Of a DNA stretch of 11,650 nt, positions 1 to 6,556 are shown in pieces; position 1 is the first letter of the stretch, and each line of letters starts with the position of its first letter. The position numbers and the translations under genes are program-made. The DNA is taken from the NCBI GenBank assembly GCA_947643685.1, contig CANRXD010000017.1:1-11650 (forward strand). The letters run 5' to 3'. Under the pieces are notes generated by a model. That model was not told the DNA's origin, did not search any database, and saw only the letters and a program-made list of their open reading frames with translations. The stretch is from an uncultured Clostridium sp. Lineage in GTDB: Bacteria; Bacillota; Clostridia; Lachnospirales; Lachnospiraceae.

Positions 1-37
1 ACTCGGAAGCACCAGTCATCACTGCGCTTTTTCTTAA

Positions 38-226
38 TGGCGAGGAAATCAGATGATGATGGCAGCCGCGGAGCGCCACGATCTGGCGCTGTTTGAAAAA
101 TTAAACGGTATGGAGTGCTGTGAATGCGGTTCCTGTACCTTTATCTGTCCGGCTCACAGACCCCTTACACAGGCGTTTAAAGAAATGCGTAAGGCTGTGA
201 TGGCAGCAAGAAGAAAGAAAGCGTAG
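38..226 (+). CDS. rnfC: RnfC, C-terminal end only (ion-translocating ferredoxin:NAD+ oxidoreductase subunit C)
   Basis: This is the last 62 codons of RnfC, the peripheral iron-sulfur and flavin subunit that passes electrons between NAD(H) and the rest of the Rnf complex. The visible hallmark is the second ferredoxin-type motif of RnfC, CCECGSCTFICP, which fits CxxCGxCxxxCP. It is followed by AHRPLTQ and a basic tail ending RRKKA, as is usual for clostridial RnfC. The stop is 12 nt before rnfD, within an AGGAGG site, so it is the upstream gene of the same operon. The oddity is that this frame has a TAA at 35-37, and the first ferredoxin motif expected some 35-45 residues before the second is absent in all three frames of bases 1-50. 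RnfC similarity starts around the QMMM residues (50-61). The left part is therefore unrelated sequence, an internal deletion or an edge artefact. Identity of the visible tail is secure; intactness is not. Confidence 0.85.
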   Translation, partial: WRGNQMMMAAAERHDLALFEKLNGMECCECGSCTFICPAHRPLTQAFKEMRKAVMAARRKKA

Positions 227-238
227 GAGGTGTAACAA

Positions 239-1183
239 ATGAGTAAATTATTGAACGTGTCATCTTCACCTCATGTACGTAACGGCGTCTCCACAAAGAA
301 CCTCATGTACGATGTGGCCATCGCCATGCTCCCTGCGACCATCTGGGGTGTGATGCAGTTTGGGATATATTCCCTGGTAGTAGTAGCAGCAACGGTTCTT
401 TCCTGTGTGTTAAGCGAATACGCCTTTGAGACACTGATGCATAAACCGGTGACCATCAGCGACGGCAGCGCCGTTGTCACCGGAATGATCCTGGGTCTTA
501 ATATGCCTCCGACCATTCCTCTTTGGATGCCGGTTCTTGGCGGTGTCTTTGCCATCATCGTTGTAAAGCAGCTTTACGGCGGTCTTGGCCAGAACTGGAT
601 GAACCCGGCTCTGGCGGCAAGATGTTTCCTGTTAATTTCTTTCGCAGGCTCTATGACCAGGTTCACGGATCCCGTGACCGATGCCATTGCAGGTGCAACT
701 CCCCTTGCCACCATCAAAGCAGGCGGTACCTATGATGTGGCTTCCATGTTTATCGGTAAAATACCCGGAACTATCGGTGAGGTTTCTGTTATCGCCCTGT
801 TAATCGGCGCTTTTTACCTCCTGTACAAGAAAGTAATTACGATCCGCATCCCGGGTACCTATATTCTTACTTTTGCGATTTTTGCATTTATCTTCGGCCA
901 GCACAATTTAAGCTATGTTCTGGCAGAGGTTTGCGGCGGCGGTCTGATCTTTGGTGCCTTCTTTATGGCGACCGACTATGTGACCAGTCCCATTACCCCC
1001 AGGGGACAGATCGTTTTCGGCGTATGTCTCGGTATCCTTACGGGACTGTTCCGTCTCTTTGGCGGCAGCGCAGAGGGGGTATCTTATGCGATTATCTTCT
1101 GTAATATGCTGGTTCCGTTAATCGAGAAGTACACGCTTCCGACAGCATTTGGAAAAGGGGGTAAGAAAAATGGCGGCAAGTAA
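239..1183 (+). CDS. rnfD: RnfD, membrane flavoprotein subunit of the Rnf complex
   Basis: RnfD is an integral membrane subunit of the Rnf ferredoxin:NAD+ oxidoreductase and is related to NqrB of the Na+-pumping NADH:quinone reductase. It carries an FMN attached to a threonine and takes part in electron transfer coupled to Na+ or H+ translocation. The 314-residue length is normal for the family. Many hydrophobic segments are visible (about 28-56, 76-112, 123-140, 181-197, 207-243, 255-275, 280-296). The flavin-attachment region is DAIAGATPLA at 148-157, with Thr154 the expected flavinylation site by analogy with NqrB. The conserved GGLGQNWMNPALAAR block lies at 114-128 and FMATDYVTSPITPRG at 242-256. 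In the flavin motif, Ala151 sits where Ser or Thr is usual. The start at 239 has AGGAGG at 225-230. The end overlaps rnfG by 14 nt, suggesting translational coupling. Confidence 0.96.
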   Translation: MSKLLNVSSSPHVRNGVSTKNLMYDVAIAMLPATIWGVMQFGIYSLVVVAATVLSCVLSEYAFETLMHKPVTISDGSAVVTGMILGLNMPPTIPLWMPVLGGVFAIIVVKQLYGGLGQNWMNPALAARCFLLISFAGSMTRFTDPVTDAIAGATPLATIKAGGTYDVASMFIGKIPGTIGEVSVIALLIGAFYLLYKKVITIRIPGTYILTFAIFAFIFGQHNLSYVLAEVCGGGLIFGAFFMATDYVTSPITPRGQIVFGVCLGILTGLFRLFGGSAEGVSYAIIFCNMLVPLIEKYTLPTAFGKGGKKNGGK

Positions 1184-1787
1184 GTCTGGTTTCATGAAGG
1201 ATGCCCTGATCCTGTTTGTGATTACCCTGGTTTCCGGTATCTGCCTGGGCTTTGTCTATGATGTGACAAAGGGTCCGATCGAACAGGCAACGATCGCGGC
1301 CAACAACAAAACCTACCGCGAGGTTTTATCTGCAGCGGAGTCCTTTGAGACGGCAGCGGGTTCTGAGGAGACCATTGAAACAACGGCAGAAGAGTTTAAC
1401 ACCCTGGGCTATGGCAGCGTTGCCATCGAATCCGTCCTTGAGGGAAAGGACGCAAGCGGAACGGTGGTGGGCTATGTGATCAACTCCCTGTCCAAAAACA
1501 GCTACGGCGGGGCTGTGAAGCTTTCCATCGGTTTTGATATGGATGGAACCATCACCGGCGTAGGAATCCGTGAGATAAGCGATACTCCGGGCCTTGGCTT
1601 AAAGGCAAAGGAACCGGCTTACAGGGATCAGTTCATTGGTAAAAACGCAGATGTCCTGACCGTGACGAAGAGCGGCCAGGCAGCGGATAATGAGATCAAC
1701 GCCATCAGCGGCGCTACCATTACCTCCAATGCAACCACAAATGCAGTCAATGCAGCTCTTTATTATCTGCATAATTATATGAATTAG
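1170..1787 (+). CDS. rnfG: RnfG, covalent-FMN subunit of the Rnf complex
   Basis: RnfG is a membrane-anchored FMN-binding subunit, homologous to NqrC, in the electron path between RnfD and the Fe-S subunits. The protein has 205 residues: one N-terminal membrane helix (about 10-32), then an extracytoplasmic FMN-binding domain with GYVINSLSKNSYGG (101-114), the DTPGLG motif at 138-143 and the flavinylation motif SGATIT at 180-185. The flavin-bearing residue is expected to be Thr183, as in ApbE substrates. The ATG at 1170 is chosen because AAGGGGG lies just upstream at 1155-1161; an in-frame TTG at 1149 would place the start before that site. The gene overlaps the end of rnfD by 14 nt. The acidic, threonine-rich stretch at about 58-78 is the least conserved part. 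No defect is seen. Confidence 0.95.
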   Translation: MAASKSGFMKDALILFVITLVSGICLGFVYDVTKGPIEQATIAANNKTYREVLSAAESFETAAGSEETIETTAEEFNTLGYGSVAIESVLEGKDASGTVVGYVINSLSKNSYGGAVKLSIGFDMDGTITGVGIREISDTPGLGLKAKEPAYRDQFIGKNADVLTVTKSGQAADNEINAISGATITSNATTNAVNAALYYLHNYMN

Positions 1788-1800
1788 GAGGTGGGTGTAA

Positions 1801-2619
1801 ATGAATAAATGTACAGAACGTCTTTATAACGGTATTATCAAAGAGAATCCTACCTTCATCCTGATGCTTGGTATGTGTCCGACGCTTGCAACGACCACAT
1901 CCGCAGTCAACGGTCTTGGCATGGGACTCTCCACAACTGCCGTGCTGATGTTTTCCAACCTGATTATCTCCGCGCTCCGTAAGATCATTCCGGACCGCGT
2001 GCGTATCCCGGCTTTCATTGTTATTGTGGCCAGCCTGGTAACAATCGTACAGCTTTTAATGCAGGGCTATGTGCCGTCCCTGTACGCATCTCTTGGTATT
2101 TATATTCCGCTTATCGTTGTAAACTGCATTATTCTTGGCCGCGCCGAGTCTTATGCAGCGAAAAACGGTCCGGTGGAATCGTTCTTTGACGGCGTCGGCA
2201 TGGGACTTGGTTTTACCCTGGCTCTGACAGTGATTGGAATGTGCCGTGAATTCTTTGGCGCGGGCGCTGTATTCGGACATGAAATTATCCCGGAAGCATA
2301 CCATATTTCCATTCTGGTTCTGGCTCCTGGCGCTCTTTTTACTCTGGCCATGCTGTCTGCCATTCAGAATAAGTTAAGACTTCCCAGCGCCACCAACGGC
2401 GACGCGCCAAAGTCCGGCCTGGCCTGCGGCGGAGACTGCTTAAACTGTACAGGATGTGCAGGCATGATGAACCATGCGGTGCTGGCTGAGAAGAAGGCTG
2501 CTGAGGCAGTGGCTGCAGCTGCGGCAAAGAAGGCAGCGGCGGAAAAGGCTCTGGCGGCAAAGAAGGCAGCAGAAGCAGCAAAAGCTGCTGAAACACAGAA
2601 CGAAGCAGAAGAGAAGTAA
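1801..2619 (+). CDS. rnfE: RnfE, membrane subunit of the Rnf complex with an unusual Cys/Ala-Lys-rich C-terminal tail
   Basis: RnfE (an NqrD relative) forms with RnfA the membrane core that binds an iron-sulfur cluster in Nqr/Rnf-type pumps. Residues 1-195 are the classic six-helix protein. The cluster cysteines expected from Nqr/Rnf structures are present: Cys26 in MLGMCPTLA and Cys109 in VVNCIILGR. The usual family length is about 195-235 residues, but this protein has 272. The extra part starts with CGGDCLNCTGC (Cys209, 213, 216, 219; CX3CX2CX2C) and continues as an almost pure Ala/Lys/Glu stretch (about 229-265) that should be one long helix. The extension is in frame with no stop and the next gene begins 15 nt later, so it belongs to the gene. 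The DNA of the tail is low in complexity (many gca/gcg and aag codons), consistent with repeat expansion. AGGAGG at 1786-1791 supports the ATG at 1801. The core function is certain; the role of the tail is unknown. Confidence 0.95.
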   Translation: MNKCTERLYNGIIKENPTFILMLGMCPTLATTTSAVNGLGMGLSTTAVLMFSNLIISALRKIIPDRVRIPAFIVIVASLVTIVQLLMQGYVPSLYASLGIYIPLIVVNCIILGRAESYAAKNGPVESFFDGVGMGLGFTLALTVIGMCREFFGAGAVFGHEIIPEAYHISILVLAPGALFTLAMLSAIQNKLRLPSATNGDAPKSGLACGGDCLNCTGCAGMMNHAVLAEKKAAEAVAAAAAKKAAAEKALAAKKAAEAAKAAETQNEAEEK

Positions 2620-2634
2620 GGAGGAAATGGAGAA

Positions 2635-3210
2635 ATGAAAGAATTATTATTAATTGCCATCGGCTCTGCCCTGGTAAATAACGTAGTTTTAAGCCAGTTC
2701 CTCGGACTCTGCCCGTTCCTTGGGGTATCCAAGAAAACAGAGACGGCTGCTGGTATGGGCGCCGCGGTTATTTTTGTTATCGTAATTGCGACTGCCTGCA
2801 CAAGCCTGGTCTATGATTTTGTACTGACACCTTTAAATATCCAGTACCTTCAGACCATTGTATTCATTCTGGTAATTGCTGCCCTGGTACAGTTTGTTGA
2901 GATGTTCTTAAAGAAAAACATGGTAAGCCTTTACCAGGCCCTGGGCGTATATCTGCCGCTTATCACTACCAACTGTGCTGTTCTCGGTGTTGCATTGACC
3001 AACGTACAGGAGGGCTACAATTTCATTCAGAGCGTTGTCAACGGTATCGGTATCTCCGTCGGATTTACGATTGCCATTATCCTGCTTGCAGGTATCCGTG
3101 AGAAGATCGAGCACAACGATGTGCCCCATTCTTTTCAGGGGTCTCCCATTGTATTGATCACAGCAAGCCTGATGTCAATCGCATTCTTCGGATTTTCCGG
3201 ACTCATTTAA
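2635..3210 (+). CDS. rnfA: RnfA, membrane subunit of the Rnf complex
   Basis: RnfA (an NqrE relative) pairs with RnfE in opposite membrane topology to form the core holding an intramembrane iron-sulfur cluster. It has 191 residues, the typical size, with six hydrophobic segments. The key cysteines are Cys26 in FLGLCPFLG and Cys114 in TTNCAVLG. Other family blocks are ALVNNVVLSQFLG at 12-24, QALGVYLPLITTNC at 101-114 and GFTIAIILLAGIREK at 143-157. AAGGAGG at 2618-2624 precedes the ATG by a normal distance. It lies 15 nt after rnfE and 15 nt before rnfB, so it is co-transcribed with both. Nothing in the sequence is abnormal. Confidence 0.97.
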   Translation: MKELLLIAIGSALVNNVVLSQFLGLCPFLGVSKKTETAAGMGAAVIFVIVIATACTSLVYDFVLTPLNIQYLQTIVFILVIAALVQFVEMFLKKNMVSLYQALGVYLPLITTNCAVLGVALTNVQEGYNFIQSVVNGIGISVGFTIAIILLAGIREKIEHNDVPHSFQGSPIVLITASLMSIAFFGFSGLI

Positions 3211-3225
3211 GGGAGGATTCGAAGA

Positions 3226-4020
3226 ATGAATATGACTGGAATCTTAATCGCGGCAGTTGTAGTTGGTGCCGTTGGTATTATCATCGGCGTGCTCTTAGGC
3301 GTTGCCAGCGAAAAATTTAAAGTAGAAGTGGATGAGAGAGAAGTCCTTGTGAGAGCGGAGCTTCCCGGAAACAACTGCGGCGGCTGCGGATATGCCGGCT
3401 GTGATGCCCTGGCAAAAGCGATTGTCGAGGGAAAGGCTGCGGTAAATCAGTGTCCCGTGGGCGGGAGCGCCGTCGGCGATAAGATTGCTTCCATCATGGG
3501 AGTAGAGGCCGGAGGCACGGAGAAAAGGGTAGCCTTTGTAAAATGTAAGGGCACCTGCGACAAGGCAAATGTCCAGTACAACTATTACGGAATTGACGAC
3601 TGTGTAAAAATTGCCGCAGCTGTCCCCGGCGCAGGTGACAAGTCCTGTTCCTATGGCTGTCTCGGCTCAGGAAGCTGTGTAAAGGCATGTCAGTTTGATG
3701 CGATCCATGTTGTGGATGGGGTTGCCGTTGTGGATAAGGAAAAGTGTGTGGCCTGCGGCCAGTGTGTGGCTGTCTGCCCCCGCGGCCTGATTGAACTGGT
3801 TCCCTATAAGGCAGAGCACCTTGTTCAGTGTAATTCCCATGACAAGGGACCGGCAGTGAAGAAGAACTGCGACGCCGGATGCATCGGATGTACCCTCTGC
3901 ACCAAGCAGTGCGAGTTTGATGCCATCCATATGGACAATAACCTGGCTGTGATTGATTATGAGAAGTGTACCAACTGCGGAAAGTGCGCCGCCAAGTGTC
4001 CGGCTAAGGTTATCAAGTAA
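3226..4020 (+). CDS. rnfB: RnfB, polyferredoxin subunit of the Rnf complex
   Basis: RnfB is the likely entry point for electrons from reduced ferredoxin. It has 264 residues: an N-terminal membrane anchor (about 5-26), then a 4Fe-4S domain with Cys51, 54, 59 and 76 (NNCGGCGYAGC...CPVGG). A middle cysteine-rich region follows, with Cys107, 111, 126, 141, 145, 151 and 155. Three ferredoxin motifs come next: CVACGQCVAVCP (Cys174-184), CIGCTLCTKQC (Cys219-229) and CTNCGKCAAKCP (Cys248-258). I count 25 cysteines, enough for six cubane clusters, in line with the long clostridial RnfB type rather than the shorter proteobacterial type. GGGAGG at 3211-3216 supports the start. It is the last gene of the operon, and the hairpin terminator at 4067-4114 follows. 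It appears intact. Confidence 0.97.
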   Translation: MNMTGILIAAVVVGAVGIIIGVLLGVASEKFKVEVDEREVLVRAELPGNNCGGCGYAGCDALAKAIVEGKAAVNQCPVGGSAVGDKIASIMGVEAGGTEKRVAFVKCKGTCDKANVQYNYYGIDDCVKIAAAVPGAGDKSCSYGCLGSGSCVKACQFDAIHVVDGVAVVDKEKCVACGQCVAVCPRGLIELVPYKAEHLVQCNSHDKGPAVKKNCDAGCIGCTLCTKQCEFDAIHMDNNLAVIDYEKCTNCGKCAAKCPAKVIK

Positions 4021-4066
4021 GCCTGGATAATAGAGAAGTTTGTATAACGAAAAGTATGTATAGCAA

Positions 4067-4114
4067 AAAAGGTACTGTCTGATTGTCGATTGTGACAACA
4101 GAACAGTACCTTTT
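4067..4114 (+). terminator. Rho-independent terminator of the rnf operon
   Basis: A long inverted repeat begins 46 nt after the rnfB stop. The outer stem is AAAAGGTACTGT (4067-4078) against ACAGTACCTTTT (4103-4114), a perfect 12-bp match. It continues inward with CTG/CAG, then TTGTC (4083-4087) against GACAA (4094-4098), around a 6-nt loop; small bulges lie at 4082 and 4102. The T-run on the + strand is only TTTT, but the matching A-run upstream means the element could also stop transcription coming from the other side. Its position matches the end of the operon. Confidence 0.85.
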
Positions 4115-4131
4115 GCAGTTGGAACCGCGAG

Positions 4132-4162
4132 TCCGGGAAGCAGCGGGCGGACGGCTCCCGGA
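4132..4162. repeat. Small GC-rich inverted repeat
   Basis: TCCGGGA (4132-4138) is repeated in inverted form as TCCCGGA (4156-4162) with 17 bases between. The stretch from about 4120 to 4200 is distinctly GC-rich compared with the AT-rich DNA on either side. No gene is recognised in it. It may be a remnant of something inserted or lost next to the rnf operon. Confidence 0.35.
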
Positions 4163-4234
4163 TCAGGGTATGGTCGGGCGGGATCCAGCGTTCCGACGTT
4201 TTGAGTGCTGATTATCCGGCTTTTAGGGTCTGAA

Positions 4235-4369
4235 ATGCGAAAGGAACTGAGCGTGGAGGAAGCAGAGCTTCTTGAACTGACCGATTACACGCTGAACAAG
4301 CTCGTCGCTATGTCCGATGGGGACTATGCAAAGCTGGAGCTGTAACCTGATTTTGATGTAATGGGCTAA
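4235..4369 (+). pseudogene. Decayed small ORF, unrecognised family
   Basis: An ATG at 4235 opens a 36-codon frame, MRKELSVEEAELLELTDYTL..., ending at a TAA (4343-4345). If that TAA is read through, the same frame continues with PDFDVMG and stops at 4367-4369. The composition (acidic, amphipathic, no low complexity) looks like real protein. The residues after the stop continue it naturally, so I read it as the end of an older gene with one nonsense mutation. Upstream, the frame is open only back to a TGA at 4202-4204, with no recognisable sequence and no ribosome binding site. I do not recognise the family. A functional 36-residue protein remains possible. Confidence 0.4.
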
Positions 4370-4379
4370 TTTCCAATCG

Positions 4380-4415
4380 TCGGAAAAATATTTCGCCAAC
4401 CATCGGAAAAATGTT
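4380..4415 (+). promoter_or_regulatory. Pair of 13-bp direct repeats, possible operator
   Basis: TCGGAAAAATATT (4380-4392) and TCGGAAAAATGTT (4403-4415) differ at one base and start 23 bp apart, close to two helical turns. The second copy runs into the first bases of the predicted -35 box (4414-4419) of the ATPase gene. This spacing and position is what a dimeric regulator binding to two tandem sites would need. No regulator gene is adjacent, so function is inferred from layout only. Confidence 0.5.
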
Positions 4416-4442
4416 GTAAAATCCATCCTTGCGGCGTATAAT
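4414..4442 (+). promoter_or_regulatory. Sigma-A-type promoter of the AAA ATPase gene
   Basis: TTGTAA (4414-4419) and a perfect TATAAT (4437-4442) are separated by exactly 17 bases. Transcription would begin at about 4449, leaving a leader of roughly 27 nt with a GAGGTG ribosome binding site (4464-4469) before the ATG at 4476. This also argues against the upstream in-frame ATG at 4452, which would be almost at the transcription start. Confidence 0.72.
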
Positions 4443-4475
4443 AAAAACAGCATGAATGGAAACGAGGTGTTCCCA

Positions 4476-5750
4476 ATGAAAAACTACAGGAAAAGAATTG
4501 CCGACGATATTCTGATACGGAAGTTGGAAGGAAAAGGTGCGGTACTGATCGAGGGGCCTAAGTGGTGTGGCAAGACAACTACTGCTGAGCAGCTTGCCGC
4601 AAGTATTTTGTATATGGATGACCCAGAAAAGAAAGAACAGAACATCGCCATGTCTGAACTGAATCCCAAGCGATTGTTAAAAGGCGCTGCGCCGAGACTG
4701 ATTGATGAATGGCAGCTTGCGCCAAAGCTCTGGGATGCAATCCGTTTTGAGGTTGATCATCGCGGAGAGTTAGGGCAGTTTATACTCACCGGTTCCGCTG
4801 TTCCCGCTGATACCAAGGAAATCACCCATTCCGGTACAGGGCGTTTCACTTGGCTGACAATGAGACCCATGAGTTTGTATGAATCGGGAGATTCAACTGG
4901 CGAAGTCAGTCTGAAAGACCTGTTTGCCGGTGCAGCGGAAATTGAAGGAGACTCTAATCTAAGCATTGACCGTCTGGCGTTTCTTGTGTGCCGGGGAGGA
5001 TGGCCGCAAGCGGTGGATATGCGTGATGAAATCGCTTTGGATCAGGCGATGGATTACTATGACGCCGTTGTCCATTCCGATATTAACCGGGCAGACAATG
5101 TACAGAAGAATCCCGAACGGGTAAAACGCCTTATGCGTTCCTATGCAAGAAATCAGGGCGGGCAAGTTCCCAATACTGTGCTTGCACAGGATATAGCCGC
5201 AAACGATGAAACACCGATCAGCGAAGAAACTGTTGCGTCGTATGTCAATGCGCTCCGCAAAATCTTTGTTGCAGAGGATATGCCGGCATGGAATCCGAAT
5301 CTGCGGTCAAAAACAGCGATTCGCTCGTCTGACACCCGTTATTACATCGACCCGTCTATCGCTGCTGCCGCTCTGGGTATTGGTCCGGATGATTTGATCA
5401 ATGATTTGAAGACGTTCGGGTTCCTCTTTGAAACGCTCTGCATCAGAGACCTTCGTGTTTTTGCGGACGCTCTGAACGGAGAGGTTTACCACTACCGGGA
5501 CAAAGGCGGACAGGAATGTGATGCGGTTATCCACTTGAGAAACGGAAAATACGGTCTTGTTGAAATCAAGCTTGGAGGCGACAGGCTCATTGAGGAAGGA
5601 GCCCAAAGTTTGAAATCAATGGAAGCTAAAATTGATACCGATAAGATGAACGCCCCGTCGTTCCTCATGGTTCTGACGGGAACCGGTGACTGGGCATATC
5701 GTCGGCAGGATGGCGTGTATGTGATTCCTATCGGCTGCTTAAAAAACTGA
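4476..5750 (+). CDS. AAA-family ATPase with DUF4143 / PD-(D/E)XK-like C-terminal domain
   Basis: This 424-residue protein belongs to the AAA_14 plus DUF4143 family of lone bacterial ATPases, common in gut bacteria and of unproven cellular role. Residues 27-35 are the Walker A loop GPKWCGKTT. RLIDEWQ (74-80) is the Walker B strand with the catalytic acidic pair, and FILTGSA (102-108) is the sensor strand. The C-terminal part ends in ECDAVI followed by YGLVEIKLG: Asp349, Glu363 and Lys365 match the D...ExK core of PD-(D/E)XK nuclease-like folds, which is the known architecture of DUF4143. The start at 4476 is chosen for GAGGTG at 4464-4469; an ATG 24 nt upstream lies too close to the -10 box. 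It has its own promoter and is not part of the rnf operon. Next to it are decayed mobile DNA remnants, so it is probably accessory cargo. Family assignment is firm; a role in defence or DNA handling would be speculation. Confidence 0.9.
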   Translation: MKNYRKRIADDILIRKLEGKGAVLIEGPKWCGKTTTAEQLAASILYMDDPEKKEQNIAMSELNPKRLLKGAAPRLIDEWQLAPKLWDAIRFEVDHRGELGQFILTGSAVPADTKEITHSGTGRFTWLTMRPMSLYESGDSTGEVSLKDLFAGAAEIEGDSNLSIDRLAFLVCRGGWPQAVDMRDEIALDQAMDYYDAVVHSDINRADNVQKNPERVKRLMRSYARNQGGQVPNTVLAQDIAANDETPISEETVASYVNALRKIFVAEDMPAWNPNLRSKTAIRSSDTRYYIDPSIAAAALGIGPDDLINDLKTFGFLFETLCIRDLRVFADALNGEVYHYRDKGGQECDAVIHLRNGKYGLVEIKLGGDRLIEEGAQSLKSMEAKIDTDKMNAPSFLMVLTGTGDWAYRRQDGVYVIPIGCLKN

Positions 5751-5859
5751 TAAATTAGTGGAAGGTTTATTTTCGACTGAAACGTTGACTTAATCCTATA
5801 TAAAACGCTTCTCTGTGCAACTGTTTTGTAAAAAATATTTGCATAGGAGGCGGATTATT

Positions 5860-6022
5860 ATGAATCTAACTGGTGGGGAACAGCCAGGATATTTTTATGG
5901 ATACTTTCGCACGGATTATTTCATTTGGAGATTTTTATAAAAAGAACAAGGCTGATGAGATTGTCCGTAAAGAAGTTTCTGACAGCATTATGAGACGAAG
6001 CTATACGGCTGCTGTCGGATAA
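5860..6022 (+). pseudogene. Broken ORF fragments of unknown family
   Basis: A strong AGGAGG (5845-5850) precedes an ATG at 5860, but that frame ends after 26 codons (TAA 5938-5940). A second frame opens at ATG 5897 and gives 41 residues, MDTFARIISFGDFYKKNKAD..., ending at TAA 6020-6022; it reads like protein (charged, amphipathic). The next recognisable coding sequence is in the third frame. Three frames in succession over 400 bp, with one good ribosome binding site at the front, fit a gene broken by small indels. I do not recognise the family of this front part, and it does not resemble the usual N-terminus of the Rpn proteins that follow. Confidence 0.4.
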
Positions 6023-6266
6023 GATGGGATTCCGTTTCTTTGAACTTTCTAAGCTTCCGGCAGATGTGAATGAGGATAATATGCTTTTGCTGTGGCTTTC
6101 ACTGTTTTAGGCGGAAACGGAAGAGGAATTAGAGAAAATTAAAGAGATGGAGGTGCCGGTTATGAGTCAGGGAATTAATGCTTATTATACGATTACTGCT
6201 TCGTCAGAATTCCGCGAGAAGGAACGGCTCCGTGTAAAAACAAGGCATGACGAGGCACAGACATAA
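5994..6266 (+). pseudogene. Remnant of a PD-(D/E)XK (Rpn-family) nuclease/transposase
   Basis: The frame read from 5994 gives RLLSDKMGFRFFELSKLPAD, then NEDNMLLLWLSLF, an in-frame TAG at 6108-6110, then AETEEELEKIKEMEVPVM, AYYTITASSEFREKERLR and RHDEAQT before a TAA. This is the middle-to-C-terminal part of the Rpn / PD-(D/E)XK nuclease family transposases abundant in Clostridia: the ELPKLP-like motif, the W-L-x-L-F...ETEEEL block and the closing E-R-x-R-x-K-x-RHDEAQ. The N-terminal catalytic half is missing, one nonsense codon interrupts it, and the usual C-terminal extension after DEAQ is absent. It is a dead copy, marking past mobile-element activity beside the ATPase gene. Confidence 0.75.
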
Positions 6267-6421
6267 ATTATACAATATGCGTTTTTGGACGAGGAAAATG
6301 ATTTAGTTTTAAGTATTCTTGCAAAACCTAATGTATGATATAGAATATATTATCATAATTTTTTGTATGGTCAAGAGATCATATGTTATTGTTCACGGGT
6401 AATGTCATTAACTTGAAGACA

Positions 6422-6451
6422 GATTCCTTTTTTAGCAGGAATCCCTTTTTT
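6422..6451 (+). terminator. Possible Rho-independent terminator
   Basis: GATTCC (6422-6427) pairs with GGAATC (6438-6443) around a 10-nt loop and is followed by CC and six T's, then more A/T. The stem is short and the loop itself contains T's, so it would be weak. It lies after the Rpn remnant and could close transcription from that side. Confidence 0.5.
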
Positions 6452-6556
6452 ATTTATAGGGAATTTCAGAAATCATTCACGACATAATCAATATTATAAG
6501 AAGCGATTATTTGAAAAACTTACATATACACTTACTCTAGCATATACTGGAAATAT

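Noticed and set aside
1149..1169. Upstream TTG start for rnfG
   Set aside because: It would put the start ahead of the AAGGGGG ribosome binding site at 1155-1161; the ATG at 1170 has correct spacing and yields the normal N-terminus.
2364..2801. 145-residue antisense ORF across the rnfE tail and rnfA start
   Set aside because: Its Ala/Ser-rich sequence is the complement of the Ala/Lys codon run; it lacks a convincing start signal and lies over two certain genes.
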